Source: Bradyrhizobium monzae
GTDB lineage: Bacteria; Pseudomonadota; Alphaproteobacteria; Rhizobiales; Xanthobacteraceae
Direction of reading: 5' to 3'
Length of the DNA stretch: 64,000 bases
Assembly (NCBI RefSeq): GCF_021458635.1
Contig: NZ_JAIRDQ010000007.1
Coordinates: 62,001 to 126,000 of the forward strand
This document shows, piece by piece, positions 8,451 to 16,700 of this stretch. How positions within the stretch are numbered: the first letter of the stretch is position 1; every line of letters begins with the position of its first letter. Under the pieces are notes generated by a model that had not been told where the DNA came from, did not search any database, and saw only the letters and a program-made list of their open reading frames with translations. A program made the position numbers and the translations under genes.

Positions 8451-8873
8451 TTAGCGGCCGTAGGGGAAGCAGCGGTTGCGATCGAGTGTGAGACCGAAAT
8501 ACGCTCCCAGTGCAGCGATGGCCGCGTCCTGCTGAGGATAAGGATCGGCATTGGATGCGGCAACGATGATGATCCGGAACCCGCCGCGATCCTTGCCACC
8601 CGGTGGCAGCATCGCTGTAGTCAGTGCATTGCCCTCCCTGTCGCGCAGCGTGAGGAAAAGCGGCATCTCTCGCTGTACATGGGCCTCGAGGCCGATGTCG
8701 CGCTCGATCGCGTTGGGCCGCTCCGGACGCCAGGACTGGACTGCCTTCTCCCGCTCGCGGCGGAAATATTTCTCAACTGTGTGGCCCATCAGGCGCGACT
8801 CATGCACCGCTTCACCTTCCGTCTCGATACGGAACTACGTCTTGCCCTTCGGCGCGTCGCAAACATACTGCAT
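8451..8873 (-). pseudogene. Hypothetical protein with an in-frame amber codon
   Basis: The natural start appears to be ATG at 8873 (MQYVCDAPKGKT). After 12 codons a TAG (8835-8837) interrupts the frame, and the same frame then runs open for about 128 more codons: FRIETEGEAV, VEKYFRREREKA, GFRIIIVAASNADPYPQQD and the end NRCFPYGR. The TAG most likely replaced TGG (Trp). The downstream part could be retranslated from the GTG at 8807. The family is unknown to me. Alternating charged helices and a hydrophobic strand suggest a small globular protein. Confidence 0.55.
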
Positions 8874-9170
8874 TTCGCCCGTCCTGCGATCGACGCAATT
8901 CTAGGGCGGCGGGCCTGCAAAGCCAATATGAGACTCGCTCCCGTGTATAGGCGGACACCAAGTTGGGGTGTACCAAGCTGTACCAATCTTGGTTTGGGCA
9001 CCTAATCATCGGTTTGGTTCAGGTTTAGTCTGCGCAGGATACGGCCTTTGAGAAGCAATCAAAATTGTTCTTGATAAGAGGGGCTAAGAGTTCTTGATTG
9101 GACGTTGAAGTTCTAGTGGGCCCAAATAATACCAGGTCGACCGGAATGATCCTCTTCAAGGAGCGTCGCG

Positions 9171-9380
9171 ATGCCTGACGTAAGGGAAAAGCAACGCGAA
9201 GCCCGCCGGAAGATCATTCGCCAATGGGCGAAGCTTCCGAAGGATAAACGGCAGTCTATGGAGGGGATTTCTGAATTCGCCAGGACCGCCGCTCAGCAGA
9301 ACGAGAACGCATTCGTCCGCAGTCGTCGCGATCCGTATCAGAAGATCATGGGATGGCTATTGCCGCGTGCTCATCTCTGA
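9171..9380 (+). CDS. 69-aa basic hypothetical protein
   Basis: ATG at 9171 follows AAGGAGCG by a good distance. The product is strongly basic and helical, starting MPDVREKQREARRKIIRQW, and ends in a hydrophobic-aromatic KIMGWLLP. Composition fits a small nucleic-acid-associated or ribosome-associated peptide but there is no recognised motif. It stands alone, with about 290 bp of gene-free DNA on either side. Confidence 0.55.
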   Translation: MPDVREKQREARRKIIRQWAKLPKDKRQSMEGISEFARTAAQQNENAFVRSRRDPYQKIMGWLLPRAHL

Positions 9381-9669
9381 ACGACTGAGTCCTCTGCACA
9401 TCCTTCGAAGGCGACACCGGGTTCTTCAGCTTGACCCCATGTGGCGAACGGCCCGCGCGATTTAGGGAGCAAACCATGCTCCTTGTCGCAAACCACATTG
9501 AGCGGGATTTTGTAACTCCGATCAGGCGATGCCCGATTCCCGTTTAGGGTCAAAATGCGAAGAACTCAGCGTGAGCAAATCTGGTCCGCGATGCCCCAAT
9601 AAGCAGACCTGGACCACACGGGGCGTCACTTCGCTGATGGGCCAATCTCGGAACTGAGATCATCCTTCG

Positions 9670-10476
9670 TCACACGATCTCTTCGGTCCAGACCTTGAAG
9701 CTGACCAGTGTGTTTGGCCCGAACGTCTGGGTGATCGGCACATCGGAGGCGTCGCGGCCCTGCGCGATCAGGATGCGGCCGATCCTCGGCACGTTGTTGC
9801 GCGGATCGAAGGTGCGCCAGTGGCCGCCGAGATAGGCTTCGAACCAGCCGGCGAAATCGCCCGCGGCCCAAGGCTTTGGCGTGCCGATGTCGCTGAGATA
9901 GCCCGTGCAATAGCGCGCGGGAATGTTCATGCAGCGGCAGAACGCGACGGCGAGATGGGCGTAATCGCGGCAGACGCCCTTGCCTTCCGCGTAAGCCTCC
10001 CACGCCGTCTTGCTGGCGCGCGCATGCTCGTATCCGAACGCGACGTGACGGTGCACGAAATCGCAGATCGCCTGGACCCGTGCCCAGCCCGGCGGTGTTT
10101 TCTCGAACAATTGCCAGGCGATTTCCGAAAGCCGCTCGGTCTCGCAATAGCGGCTGCCGAGCAGATAGACCAGGGTATCCGCGGGCAGGTCCTCGACCGC
10201 ATGCTGAACTGCGGAAGCAAACACCGGATCGGGCAGGCCGCTGTCGCGAACGACGCCATCGGCCGCAAGACGCACACGACCGGCGGGCGCAACCATGCGG
10301 CTGCACCAATTGCCGAACATGTCGCGATAGGGTCCGATTTCGATGGCGGGGTCGGTAGTGAGGAAGTCCGGCACGATCACATCGGACGCGCGCGTGAAGT
10401 GTGTGCCCAGCACCACGATCATCGGCGTCGGTTGCGGAAAATCGTAGAGCATTTCGAATCCGACGCGAATCTTCAT
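9670..10476 (-). CDS. Transglutaminase-like cysteine protease family protein
   Basis: A 268-residue protein of the bacterial transglutaminase-like family. The core shows the catalytic triad in order: Cys in GKGVCRDYAHLA (about residue 168), His in EAYLGGHWRTFD (about 215) and Asp in TFDPRNN shortly after. The first 130 residues form the usual beta-rich N-terminal domain. The start ATG at 10476 has a modest AAGGAGGCTGAAAGG sequence upstream. There is no signal peptide, so it is probably cytoplasmic. These proteins are often peptidases or amidases of unknown substrate. A second, more distantly related member lies at 15837. No operon partner. Confidence 0.9.
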   Translation of the reverse strand: MKIRVGFEMLYDFPQPTPMIVVLGTHFTRASDVIVPDFLTTDPAIEIGPYRDMFGNWCSRMVAPAGRVRLAADGVVRDSGLPDPVFASAVQHAVEDLPADTLVYLLGSRYCETERLSEIAWQLFEKTPPGWARVQAICDFVHRHVAFGYEHARASKTAWEAYAEGKGVCRDYAHLAVAFCRCMNIPARYCTGYLSDIGTPKPWAAGDFAGWFEAYLGGHWRTFDPRNNVPRIGRILIAQGRDASDVPITQTFGPNTLVSFKVWTEEIV

Positions 10477-10668
10477 TCGAAATGCCTTTCAGCCTCCTTA
10501 TAATTGAAATGGCTACGAAACGAACCAGTACAAGGCTTCGGCCGGGTTATTCGGTCAAATGCGGCCGGCAGCGGAAAAAACGATAGCTAATTGCCGCAAA
10601 AGCGCGCACGCTGCGACGATGTCCGCAAAACCTCATGACTTCGCGCGCAGATTCGCCGGGCTGCCGGC

Positions 10669-10938
10669 ATGACCACGCGCACGCGACGAGAAACGGTTCA
10701 TTTCAGGCATCCCTTCCGCATAAAGGGTATCGACCGGGAACTCGCATCGGGAGCTTACGAAATCATCACCGACGAGGAGATGATCGAAGGCCTTTCGTTT
10801 CCGTGCTTCCGGCGGGTCGCCACCATGATCATGGTGCCCGGCGCGCCGCCGCAACGATCCGCGATGGAGATGATCTCGATCAGTTCGATCGATCTGTCCG
10901 ACGCGCAACGCATCGATGCGAGTGCGCCGCGTGACTGA
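10669..10938 (+). CDS. 89-aa hypothetical protein, first gene of a coupled pair
   Basis: The product begins MTTRTRRETVHFRHPFRI and continues with GIDRELASGAYEIITDEEMIEGLSF, an arrangement of beta strand then acidic helix. It ends with polar IDLSDAQRIDASAPRD. I know no function. Its stop codon overlaps the GTG start of the next frame by eight bases, so the two were likely translated together. Confidence 0.6.
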   Translation: MTTRTRRETVHFRHPFRIKGIDRELASGAYEIITDEEMIEGLSFPCFRRVATMIMVPGAPPQRSAMEMISISSIDLSDAQRIDASAPRD

Positions 10939-11253
10939 GACCCCGATCGAGTTCGACAAACATCGCGGCATGGCGGCGCAGAAAGCCACCGATATCCGTC
11001 GCGTAATCGCCGAAGTCGAGGCCAATGCGAAGCTGCTGCGTGACAAGCAGGGCGTTGTCAAATCGAGATCCTCGCCGCACCGGCCACTTCGTGGCCCGAG
11101 GCGGTGGCCAAGGCGCGTTACGTGCTCAACCTGTATTCCGCCGGCCTGCCGACGGCCGACACCCATCACCGCGACCTGGTGTCCGCGGTGCTTGCGGACC
11201 TTACCCGATTTTCGGGGAAGAGACCTGATCAAACCAGTGTTTGGCTCAAGTGA
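10931..11253 (+). pseudogene. Hypothetical protein with a single-base frameshift
   Basis: From GTG at 10931 the frame encodes TETPIEFDKHRGMAAQKATDIRRVIAEVEANAKLLRDKQ. Around 11050-11066 the coherent sequence moves to another frame and continues as IEILAAPATSWPEAVAKARYV, YSAGLPTADTHHRDLVSAVL and TRFSGKRPDQTSVWLK, ending at TGA 11251. Joined, it is a 105-107-residue mostly helical protein. The clean protein-like character on each side of the break argues for a real indel in the genome or an assembly error rather than two genes. The function is unknown. Confidence 0.65.
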
Positions 11254-11306
11254 ACACTTCATCCTGCCCGTTCGTGCCACGATGGAACGGCCTAACCGAA
11301 AGCACC

Positions 11307-11489
11307 ATGATGCAAAATCTCTCGCCTCGTCACGTCATGACAGAAGAATCGCTTCGTCTCGGTGTGGAATCCGGCTGGTACTCGACCAAAGTCAGCGGAA
11401 CCTTCGTCTCGGGCCCGCATTCTTCCGAAGCCGACTGCTTGCGCAGGATCGCTGAAATCAATCCGCCGACAGCGAAAAAGAAGACCTAA
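11307..11489 (+). CDS. 60-aa hypothetical protein
   Basis: Two tandem ATG codons (11307 and 11310) begin MMQNLSPRHVMTEESLRLG. The body VESGWYSTKVSGTFVSGPHSSEADC followed by LRRIAEINPP looks like a beta hairpin and a helix, ending in a Lys tail. The ribosome binding site is weak (GAAAG). Several similar short proteins occur in Bradyrhizobium as far as I recall; no function is known. Confidence 0.5.
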   Translation: MMQNLSPRHVMTEESLRLGVESGWYSTKVSGTFVSGPHSSEADCLRRIAEINPPTAKKKT

Positions 11490-12052
11490 GTCCGCTCTGT
11501 TTCGGGAGAAAGGTTTGATGCTCGCGCGCGGCAACATCCGGTGATATGAAGGACGAACAGATGGGCCTGCTGTTTTTTATGCTGAACGGCGCCAGGGAAG
11601 TGAAAGGCCGTTGATCGCCTCTTGCTATTATTTGAGACAAGGGACGTTGCCCGAGCGCGCCAAGAAGGTCCGTAAAGCGTGGTTAGCCGATACAGATGCC
11701 AATCTTCGACGAACGCTATCAGCAGCATCACCATAACCGCCGTGTCCGCTTTGGTGCCAATGATGGATATCGGTAAAGATGAGATCGAATATCGCTGCGC
11801 TACTGTCGATGCCAATCAATGTTGATCGTTCGAGTGAGAAGCCACCAGCCGCGCAATTCTGACCCTGCGGATCGAAACCGTGATTGCGCCGATCTAAAAA
11901 TGGCGGAGTGCTTGAATACCGTGTCGATTGCTCGGAATTGACTCGTTACTGGACCGTTAAAAGGCGCAGGGTGATTTATCACCGTTTCGCGCTTTCGGCT
12001 GTTGCCGGTGACTGACAGTGTTGAGCTCCCGCCTTGGTGAAAGGGAGATCCT
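11490..12052. other. Gene-free stretch
   Basis: No supported gene on either strand. Frames present lack start signals, and composition suggests decayed intergenic repeats. Confidence 0.45.
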
Positions 12053-12212
12053 GTGCCCAAGGATACCCCGCCTCCCATCTGCCCGAAGTGCAGCAGGCCT
12101 ATGCGATGTGTGCTCGTGAAAACGGGAGGACGCAAAATTCCGCTGCGTCGATTGCGATGTAACAGGTCTCCTTAAATTGCCGGAGGTCACACAGCTTCTT
12201 ACGTCGAATTAG
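12053..12212 (+). pseudogene. Small zinc-ribbon protein, frameshifted
   Basis: GTG at 12053 follows AAGGGAGA and encodes PKDTPPPICPKCSRPMRCVLVKTGGRK. An extra A in the run caaaatt near 12132-12138 breaks the frame. In the next frame the expected second half appears, FRCVDCDVTGLLKLPEVTQLL, ending at TAG 12210. The joined product has a CxxC...CxxC ribbon of about 52 residues. Small proteins of this type are widespread in Bradyrhizobium; their role is unknown. Confidence 0.72.
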
Positions 12213-12342
12213 CATCCCGAGCTAAATTGCCTTCGTTGGCTATGGCGATGGTCGTCTGGATTTTCCGGCGTGGTGTCCGAATTGTCTCGCTATCTGGTTA
12301 CAACAAGCGCAGCTTGGTTCCGGGGCCTCTGGGAGGTCAGTC

Positions 12343-12561
12343 ATGAGTGGCAATATTTTTAATAGCAATGGCACCCGCGTTGGGGTGGTGGATGGCGCGA
12401 CCATCTTCAGCCTTAACGGCCAAGAACTTTATCATCTAAAAGGGATCAATATCTATCGACTTTCCGGCGAGTTGGTCGGCCATCTGAACGGGACGCAAGG
12501 CTCCGATAAGCGGCTCGATCGTTCCACTGACAAGCTATTCTCCGCCAGAGTCAGTCCTTAA
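12343..12561 (+). CDS. 4-fold beta-flower-type small protein
   Basis: A 72-residue protein with ATG at 12343 after GGGAGGTCAGTC. Its first 50 residues consist of four short beta units of similar pattern: IFNSNGTRVGVVD, TIFSLNGQELYHLK, NIYRLSGELVGHLN, and the initial or final strand closing the set. This hydrophobic-x-aromatic-x-x-x-G pattern fits the 4-fold beta-flower domain found in small bacterial proteins. The remaining 22 residues are polar. The function of this domain class is unclear. Confidence 0.62.
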   Translation: MSGNIFNSNGTRVGVVDGATIFSLNGQELYHLKGINIYRLSGELVGHLNGTQGSDKRLDRSTDKLFSARVSP

Positions 12562-12953
12562 GACCCTGCCACAATGGTGATCGCCGATACAGCTCTCTGC
12601 CTGGCCCATAATCTGGAGGCGGTCATGAACGTCGTCGGGACCAAGCCGCTGATAGCTGTAATCACGGCTTGAGACCGCGCTCAGAGACGACGGCACTGCT
12701 ACCTTTGGACTGGATCTAAGAAGGTGCTGTACAGCATCAGGCCATCAGACTATCGTTGAATGGCAAGGTGGCAGTTGTTCGCCTTGAAGCTGTCCATGAA
12801 GCGGTGACTTCCGAAGTCGCTGCTCGTCGTCGTAGCGGCAGCTAGCGTGCCATCGGAAGGCGCAATCTCACACAGCTAGATGTTTTGCCAAGCGCGGACG
12901 CAAGCGGCGTCTGCGGCTGCGAACCCGCTTGTGCGCAAAAAAAGGAGACCATC
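12562..12953. other. Gene-free stretch
   Basis: A 32-codon open frame begins at the ATG at about 12573 without a good ribosome binding site. Nothing else resembling a gene is visible. Confidence 0.4.
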
Positions 12954-13325
12954 ATGAGAATGCCCGACATTTTGCAAGGTGAGGCGCGGACTCGCTTCCT
13001 CCAGGGAATCGCTTTCGGCGCTGTTGTGGCGATAGCGATCGGATTTTCCTGGGGCGGCTGGGTCACCGGCGGTACCGCCCAAACCATGACCACAATGGCG
13101 GAGACCAACGGTCGGATGTCTGTCCTGGTCCCGATATGCGTCGCTCAGTTCACAGCGGCCGACGGTGCCGTCGCCAAGTTCAAGGCGGCGAGCTCCTATT
13201 CAAGGGACAACGTCATCGGCGAATTTGTGAAGACCGTTGCCTCCACGAGTATGGACTATTCATTCGCCAGGGCGTGCGCAGTCGGCGTAGAAGCTGAACT
13301 CTCAAAGACGGCCACAAAGAGCTGA
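12954..13325 (+). CDS. Membrane-anchored 123-aa hypothetical protein
   Basis: ATG at 12954 is preceded by AAAAAAAGGAGACC. A single transmembrane segment, GIAFGAVVAIAIGFSWGGWV (about residues 19-40), is followed by an exported-looking domain of about 80 residues containing VLVPICVAQFTAADGAV and two Cys. The helical pattern suggests an anchored periplasmic domain. The gene lies 33 bp before another small membrane protein gene on the same strand. Confidence 0.68.
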   Translation: MRMPDILQGEARTRFLQGIAFGAVVAIAIGFSWGGWVTGGTAQTMTTMAETNGRMSVLVPICVAQFTAADGAVAKFKAASSYSRDNVIGEFVKTVASTSMDYSFARACAVGVEAELSKTATKS

Positions 13326-13358
13326 GCGGTCGCTTCGCCAAGAAAAGGGTCCAGCGAA

Positions 13359-13502
13359 ATGAGCGCTCTCGGGTCCGGACGGCCTTCCTACCTTGTATAT
13401 GGCTTGTTGTCCGTCATCCTATTCGGCGGTTATGTGCTGCTTAATGGCTTTCAAAACGACAATTCCGCAACCATGGCCACGACCCTGACACTCAATCGTT
13501 GA
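13359..13502 (+). CDS. 47-aa membrane peptide
   Basis: ATG at 13359 is preceded by a weak CCAGCGAA site. The product starts MSALGSGRPS, has one hydrophobic helix YLVYGLLSVILFGGYVLL, and ends with a polar tail. It directly follows the 123-aa anchored protein and is probably cotranscribed. The pairing of two anchored small proteins is seen; the function is not known. Confidence 0.52.
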   Translation: MSALGSGRPSYLVYGLLSVILFGGYVLLNGFQNDNSATMATTLTLNR

Positions 13503-13972
13503 CGCCTCGCGCGGTTTTTCATTGGGAACCACACGGGCACGTCCACGCCGGCAAGTGAATCCGCCGCCTCGTTTGTCTGGAAGGCTACGCAGGCGGCGAC
13601 CCATCGGCTTGCTTCCGATAGCGGACATCGGTGCCCGCTCCGAGAATGTTCGCTTTGCGGTCACAAGCGGCAGCCGGCCGTTCTGTTTGTCAGGTCCGGT
13701 TCTCCTCTGAGAGCGGCCTATGCGGCCCCTCGTAGTCAGTTCGGCTGAGCGCCAATGAGCCGACAATGACCGCAATGGACGCGCTTCACTTCCGATCGCG
13801 AACCATTCCCATCATTGGGGCGAGCCGGAAGATCTCGCCGCGCTTGCGATGTGTCTGGCGTCACCGGTGGCGCGGTACATAACGGGCACGGTGACCCGGT
13901 GAATGGCGGTTTGCGGCGGTATCAGTTCTAGGGCGGACGAGTCGAACGCCCGCGACGAGACCTGGGCGTGGC
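13503..13972. other. Gene-free stretch with decayed intergenic repeat
   Basis: Sequence around 13600-13790 (cggacatcggtgcccgctccgagaatgttcgctt, and gctgagcgccaatgagccgac) resembles an intergenic repeat family often seen in Bradyrhizobium. It has no coherent coding frame. I see no gene. Confidence 0.45.
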
Positions 13973-14173
13973 TTAACTTCCTGACGGGCTGGACATCTCT
14001 CCGCTTATCGCGCGGTCCAAGGAGTCGATGAGTGTTTGTAGCTCGACGAATTTGTTGCGTGCACGCTCGGCCTTGTCGCGATCGAAGGGAGCGGCCAGTA
14101 CGGTCGCATGCGCGTCCCTATCCTCGATCATGCGACTACGGGCTGTCTTCAGTGTCTCAAGTCGAGCGCTCAT
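13973..14173 (-). CDS. 66-aa charged helical protein
   Basis: The likely start is ATG at 14173 (MSARLETLKTARSRMIEDRD), with GAAGG upstream. Nearly the whole product is amphipathic helix: DRDKAERARNKFVELQTLID then SLDRAISGEM, which suggests a short coiled-coil hairpin. Longer upstream codons in the same frame are not protein-like. The function is unknown. Confidence 0.55.
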   Translation of the reverse strand: MSARLETLKTARSRMIEDRDAHATVLAAPFDRDKAERARNKFVELQTLIDSLDRAISGEMSSPSGS

Positions 14174-14213
14174 CAATATTCGCCTTCTTGTCGCTTTGAT
14201 CCGAACCGAAGCC

Positions 14214-14456
14214 TCAATTGAAGGCCGCCGGTAGCTCACCCTTGCGAAAGATGACTGTAGGCTCATCGTCATAGTCGCCCATTTCGGGATCGCCACTCGA
14301 CGAGAACGCAACGACAGCAAGCTTGCTCAACGCGAGCCGCTCCGCCGTTCGGAGCGCGGCACTTTCCGTTTTGCAGGCTATCGGAGAGTCCGGCTTCAGA
14401 TGTCCGCCCTTGCCGGCGTTGAATGCCTGCACGATATAGATTGTTTCGCGGGCCAC
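14214..14456 (-). CDS. 80-aa hypothetical protein of a Bradyrhizobium-type family
   Basis: GTG at 14456 is chosen because AGGAG lies five bases upstream. The product reads ARETIYIVQAFNAGKGGHLK, then PIACKTESAALRTAERLALS, then LAVVAFSSSGDPEMGDYDDE and VIFRKGELP. A strand-helix-strand-strand layout with no catalytic motif. In my recollection similar proteins are common in rhizobia without assigned function. Same strand and 40 bp upstream of the 66-aa gene. Confidence 0.65.
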   Translation of the reverse strand: MARETIYIVQAFNAGKGGHLKPDSPIACKTESAALRTAERLALSKLAVVAFSSSGDPEMGDYDDEPTVIFRKGELPAAFN

Positions 14457-14563
14457 AAAGGCTCCTTTGACTGCTGACAAACGCGGGATGATGCCAACGA
14501 CCGCAACGGCTCGCTTCGCCGCCCTCCCTGTCTCGCACTCCCACTACGGCGGTGTCGCAAATC

Positions 14564-14815
14564 TCAGCAGCCGCGACAGATATTCTTCAGCTTCGCTGCA
14601 GTTAGGGCCTCTTCCGCCGCGAACGGGTCCTTGTATGCCGCTCGCGATCCGTCGCTCTCGACCGTCACAGGCACCTTGATTTTCGGAGGAAAAGCGGCGT
14701 CATAACAAGCGAGACGTCCGCTGATGTTCTCGATCGTGCGGCAGTCGAGCTCGCGGGCGAGAGCGTCTTGCGCACAAGTGCAGAGCGCAAACACCACAAG
14801 AAACGTCTTCATCAT
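14564..14815 (-). CDS. Secreted 83-aa protein
   Basis: ATG at 14815 or the adjacent 14812, with GGAGAGG upstream. Residues 1-23 form a signal peptide (KTFLVVFALCTCAQDALA), with cleavage expected before RELDC. The mature part contains DCRTIENISGRLACYDAAF, with two Cys spaced as in small periplasmic disulfide proteins, and ends with a Cys. The motif RLACYDAAF recalls the type VI secretion-associated VasI/ImpG-lipoprotein-like and related periplasmic families, but length and context do not confirm it. Confidence 0.6.
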   Translation of the reverse strand: MMKTFLVVFALCTCAQDALARELDCRTIENISGRLACYDAAFPPKIKVPVTVESDGSRAAYKDPFAAEEALTAAKLKNICRGC

Positions 14816-14853
14816 ATGCCTCTCCGAACAACACTCATGAGACTCGTGCGGCC

Positions 14854-15051
14854 TCATGCCTCGAGCTGATCGAACTCGTCGGACAGCAGGATGCGGCCAC
14901 GCGGCGTGCAAATCCGCACGTCCGAATAACCCCTATCCAGGAGCTCATTCGCCTTCTTCAAGGCGGCAGCGGTTGTGTCGTGGCTAAAATTGACGCGGCC
15001 CGATTGATGGTCCCCGCTGACCAGGAATTGCAGCTGTGTGGCCCTATCCAT
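14854..15051 (-). CDS. 65-aa hypothetical protein
   Basis: ATG at 15051 lies inside the end of the 32-aa gene, an eight-base overlap that suggests coupled translation. The product reads MDRATQLQFLVSG, TAAALKKANELLDRGYSDV, RICTPRGRILLSDEFDQLEA: strand, helix, strand pattern. A small cytosolic protein of unknown function. Confidence 0.58.
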   Translation of the reverse strand: MDRATQLQFLVSGDHQSGRVNFSHDTTAAALKKANELLDRGYSDVRICTPRGRILLSDEFDQLEA

Positions 15052-15142
15052 GCAGGATGGCCGCTGCGAATACCAGGAGCAGAAGAAAGAGCGGAACGAT
15101 CACCGGCGGTACGATCCAGTCGGCCAGACGAAAACGCGACAT
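15044..15142 (-). CDS. 32-aa membrane peptide, coupled to the next gene
   Basis: ATG at 15142 is preceded by AGGAGGAGCGCGT, a strong ribosome binding site. The peptide starts MSRFRLADWIVPP and continues as a hydrophobic helix VIVPLFLLLLVFAAAILHG. Its stop overlaps the start of the 65-aa gene downstream. Such single-helix peptides often regulate membrane proteins, but nothing here shows a target. Confidence 0.55.
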   Translation of the reverse strand: MSRFRLADWIVPPVIVPLFLLLLVFAAAILHG

Positions 15143-15551
15143 ACGCGCTCCTCCTTCTCGGCGGGAGCGCTCGTCACCCTCAGTCACCGGTCGAAGCCGC
15201 GGGAAGGGCGGTGATGCCGCGACCCTACGCTTCCCCATTGGGATTAGCGAGCTTTAAAACGCGGCCGCCGTCGGCTGGTCTCCGAAATCGATGCGCCCGC
15301 CGTGGCGCACCGGAACTTGAGAGTAGATTGTCGCTAATGAACGGAATCGGCTTCGAGCTTCGGCGCCCAAGCCGTCGGCGCCGCGCGATCCGGAGGCGGG
15401 AGCACCGTCGAGGTCCGGCCGAAATCTCTCCGCTAGCTTCTTCTACGCGCGATCAATGCAGGTAGAAAGACTTACCGCACCTCCGCGCGACCGTTGGCGG
15501 GAGGCAATAGTTCGCGCGCAGGAGACCGCTGTTTGCCATACTCAGCCCGTT
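15143..15551. other. Gene-free stretch
   Basis: No frame with a start signal on either strand; nothing recognisable. Confidence 0.4.
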
Positions 15552-15734
15552 TTATCGTCGGTTGATGGACAGCAGCGCGAACAGGGCTGAATCTCCCTGA
15601 ATCTGAGCAGCCTCCCGCGTAATTTCGAACCCCGACGCGATCTCCGTTGCACCGTCTGAAACGTTCCACTTCCAACGTCCCTGACCGGATTGCGACACGG
15701 CGACGTCAAGCAAGCGAACTGGGGATTTGGCCAT
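15552..15734 (-). CDS. 60-aa hypothetical protein
   Basis: The last 60 codons of a longer minus-strand frame look real: MAKSPVRLLDVAVSQSGQG, WKWNVSDGATEIASGFEITR, EAAQIQGDSALFALLS. The layout is a three-stranded sheet (with WxWxVSDG) and a helix. The start ATG at 15734 has no good Shine-Dalgarno. It is oriented away from the transglutaminase gene at 15837 and could share its promoter region. Confidence 0.55.
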   Translation of the reverse strand: MAKSPVRLLDVAVSQSGQGRWKWNVSDGATEIASGFEITREAAQIQGDSALFALLSINRR

Positions 15735-15836
15735 AACAGCAATATGAGCCTGAGTTCCGCAGTTACAAGTGCGCCGTGCGCCGAGATCGCCTAGTCTGTC
15801 TCGGACTGCTCGTAGGCGTGGATATTGGAGCTCCTG

Positions 15837-16700
15837 TTGGTTGCGCTTCGAATTCAACACAAAACTACCTATCGTTTCCGCGGGTTGGTGAGCCTTGCAC
15901 CACACCGCTTGATGCTTCGTCCACGCGAAAGTCGCGACCTTCGCCTCGCATCGCAGAACCTGACGATAACGCCGGTGGCGGTGCCGGAATGGGCACACGA
16001 CGTCTTCGGCAATGCAGTCGCTGTGGCCACGTTCACGGCCATGACCGATATGCTCATTATCGATAGCGTGGTGAATATCTCGCTGAACGCGGCTAATTGG
16101 CCGGTTTTTGCCATCGCCGCTTCGGCTATCTCCTACCCGTTCCATTATTCCACCGACGAATGGACCGACCTCGGAGCACTGACGATCGCGCAATACCCTG
16201 ATCCAGCCGAGCGATTGCAAACCTGGGCAAGAGGTTTCATCCGCAGCAGTCCGACCGATACCCTTTCCCTGCTCAAGGACCTGAATGCCGGTGTCGCGCA
16301 ACGCATCCAGTATCAGAGCCGCGAAGTCGAGGGCACCCAATCGCCCAACGAGACGCTCGATCGTGGCTGGGGCTCGTGCCGCGACTTCGCGGTGTTGTTC
16401 GCAGAAGCCGCACGCAAGCTCGGCTTCGGTACGCGCGTTGTGTCGGGTTATCTGCACGATCCGAACCACGATCTGCTGGGTTCGGTCGACGCGGGCTCGA
16501 CTCACGCCTGGGCCGAGGTTTTTGTCCCCGGAGCGGGCTGGATCACCTTCGACCCGACCAACCGCAGTGTCGGAGGCCGCAATCTGATCCCCGTTGCGGT
16601 CGCTCGCGATATCAGCCAGTGCACGCCGGTATCAGGGAGCTTCTTTGGCAGCACTGACAGCTTTCTGAGCATGGATGTGAAGGTATTGGTCACCTCTTAG
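15837..16700 (+). CDS. Transglutaminase family protein with N-terminal beta domain
   Basis: A 287-residue protein of the bacterial transglutaminase family. TTG at 15837 is chosen because GGAG lies six bases upstream and the family starts with a short strand (VALRIQHKTTYRF). The N-terminal beta domain (1-150) carries the family motif LAPHRLMLRPRES. The catalytic domain shows Cys in GWGSCRDFAVLF (about 177), His in STHAWAEVFVPG and Asp in ITFDPTN. It ends in the typical VKVLVTS. It is distantly related to the protein at 9670. Relatives often sit beside ATP-grasp and alpha-E genes in peptide modification clusters, but these are absent here. Confidence 0.9.
   Translation: MVALRIQHKTTYRFRGLVSLAPHRLMLRPRESRDLRLASQNLTITPVAVPEWAHDVFGNAVAVATFTAMTDMLIIDSVVNISLNAANWPVFAIAASAISYPFHYSTDEWTDLGALTIAQYPDPAERLQTWARGFIRSSPTDTLSLLKDLNAGVAQRIQYQSREVEGTQSPNETLDRGWGSCRDFAVLFAEAARKLGFGTRVVSGYLHDPNHDLLGSVDAGSTHAWAEVFVPGAGWITFDPTNRSVGGRNLIPVAVARDISQCTPVSGSFFGSTDSFLSMDVKVLVTS

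Noticed and set aside
8950..9001. Repeated ACCAA/TTGGT words as an operator
   Set aside because: Spacing is irregular and the neighbouring gene starts 170 bp away; no symmetry stands out.
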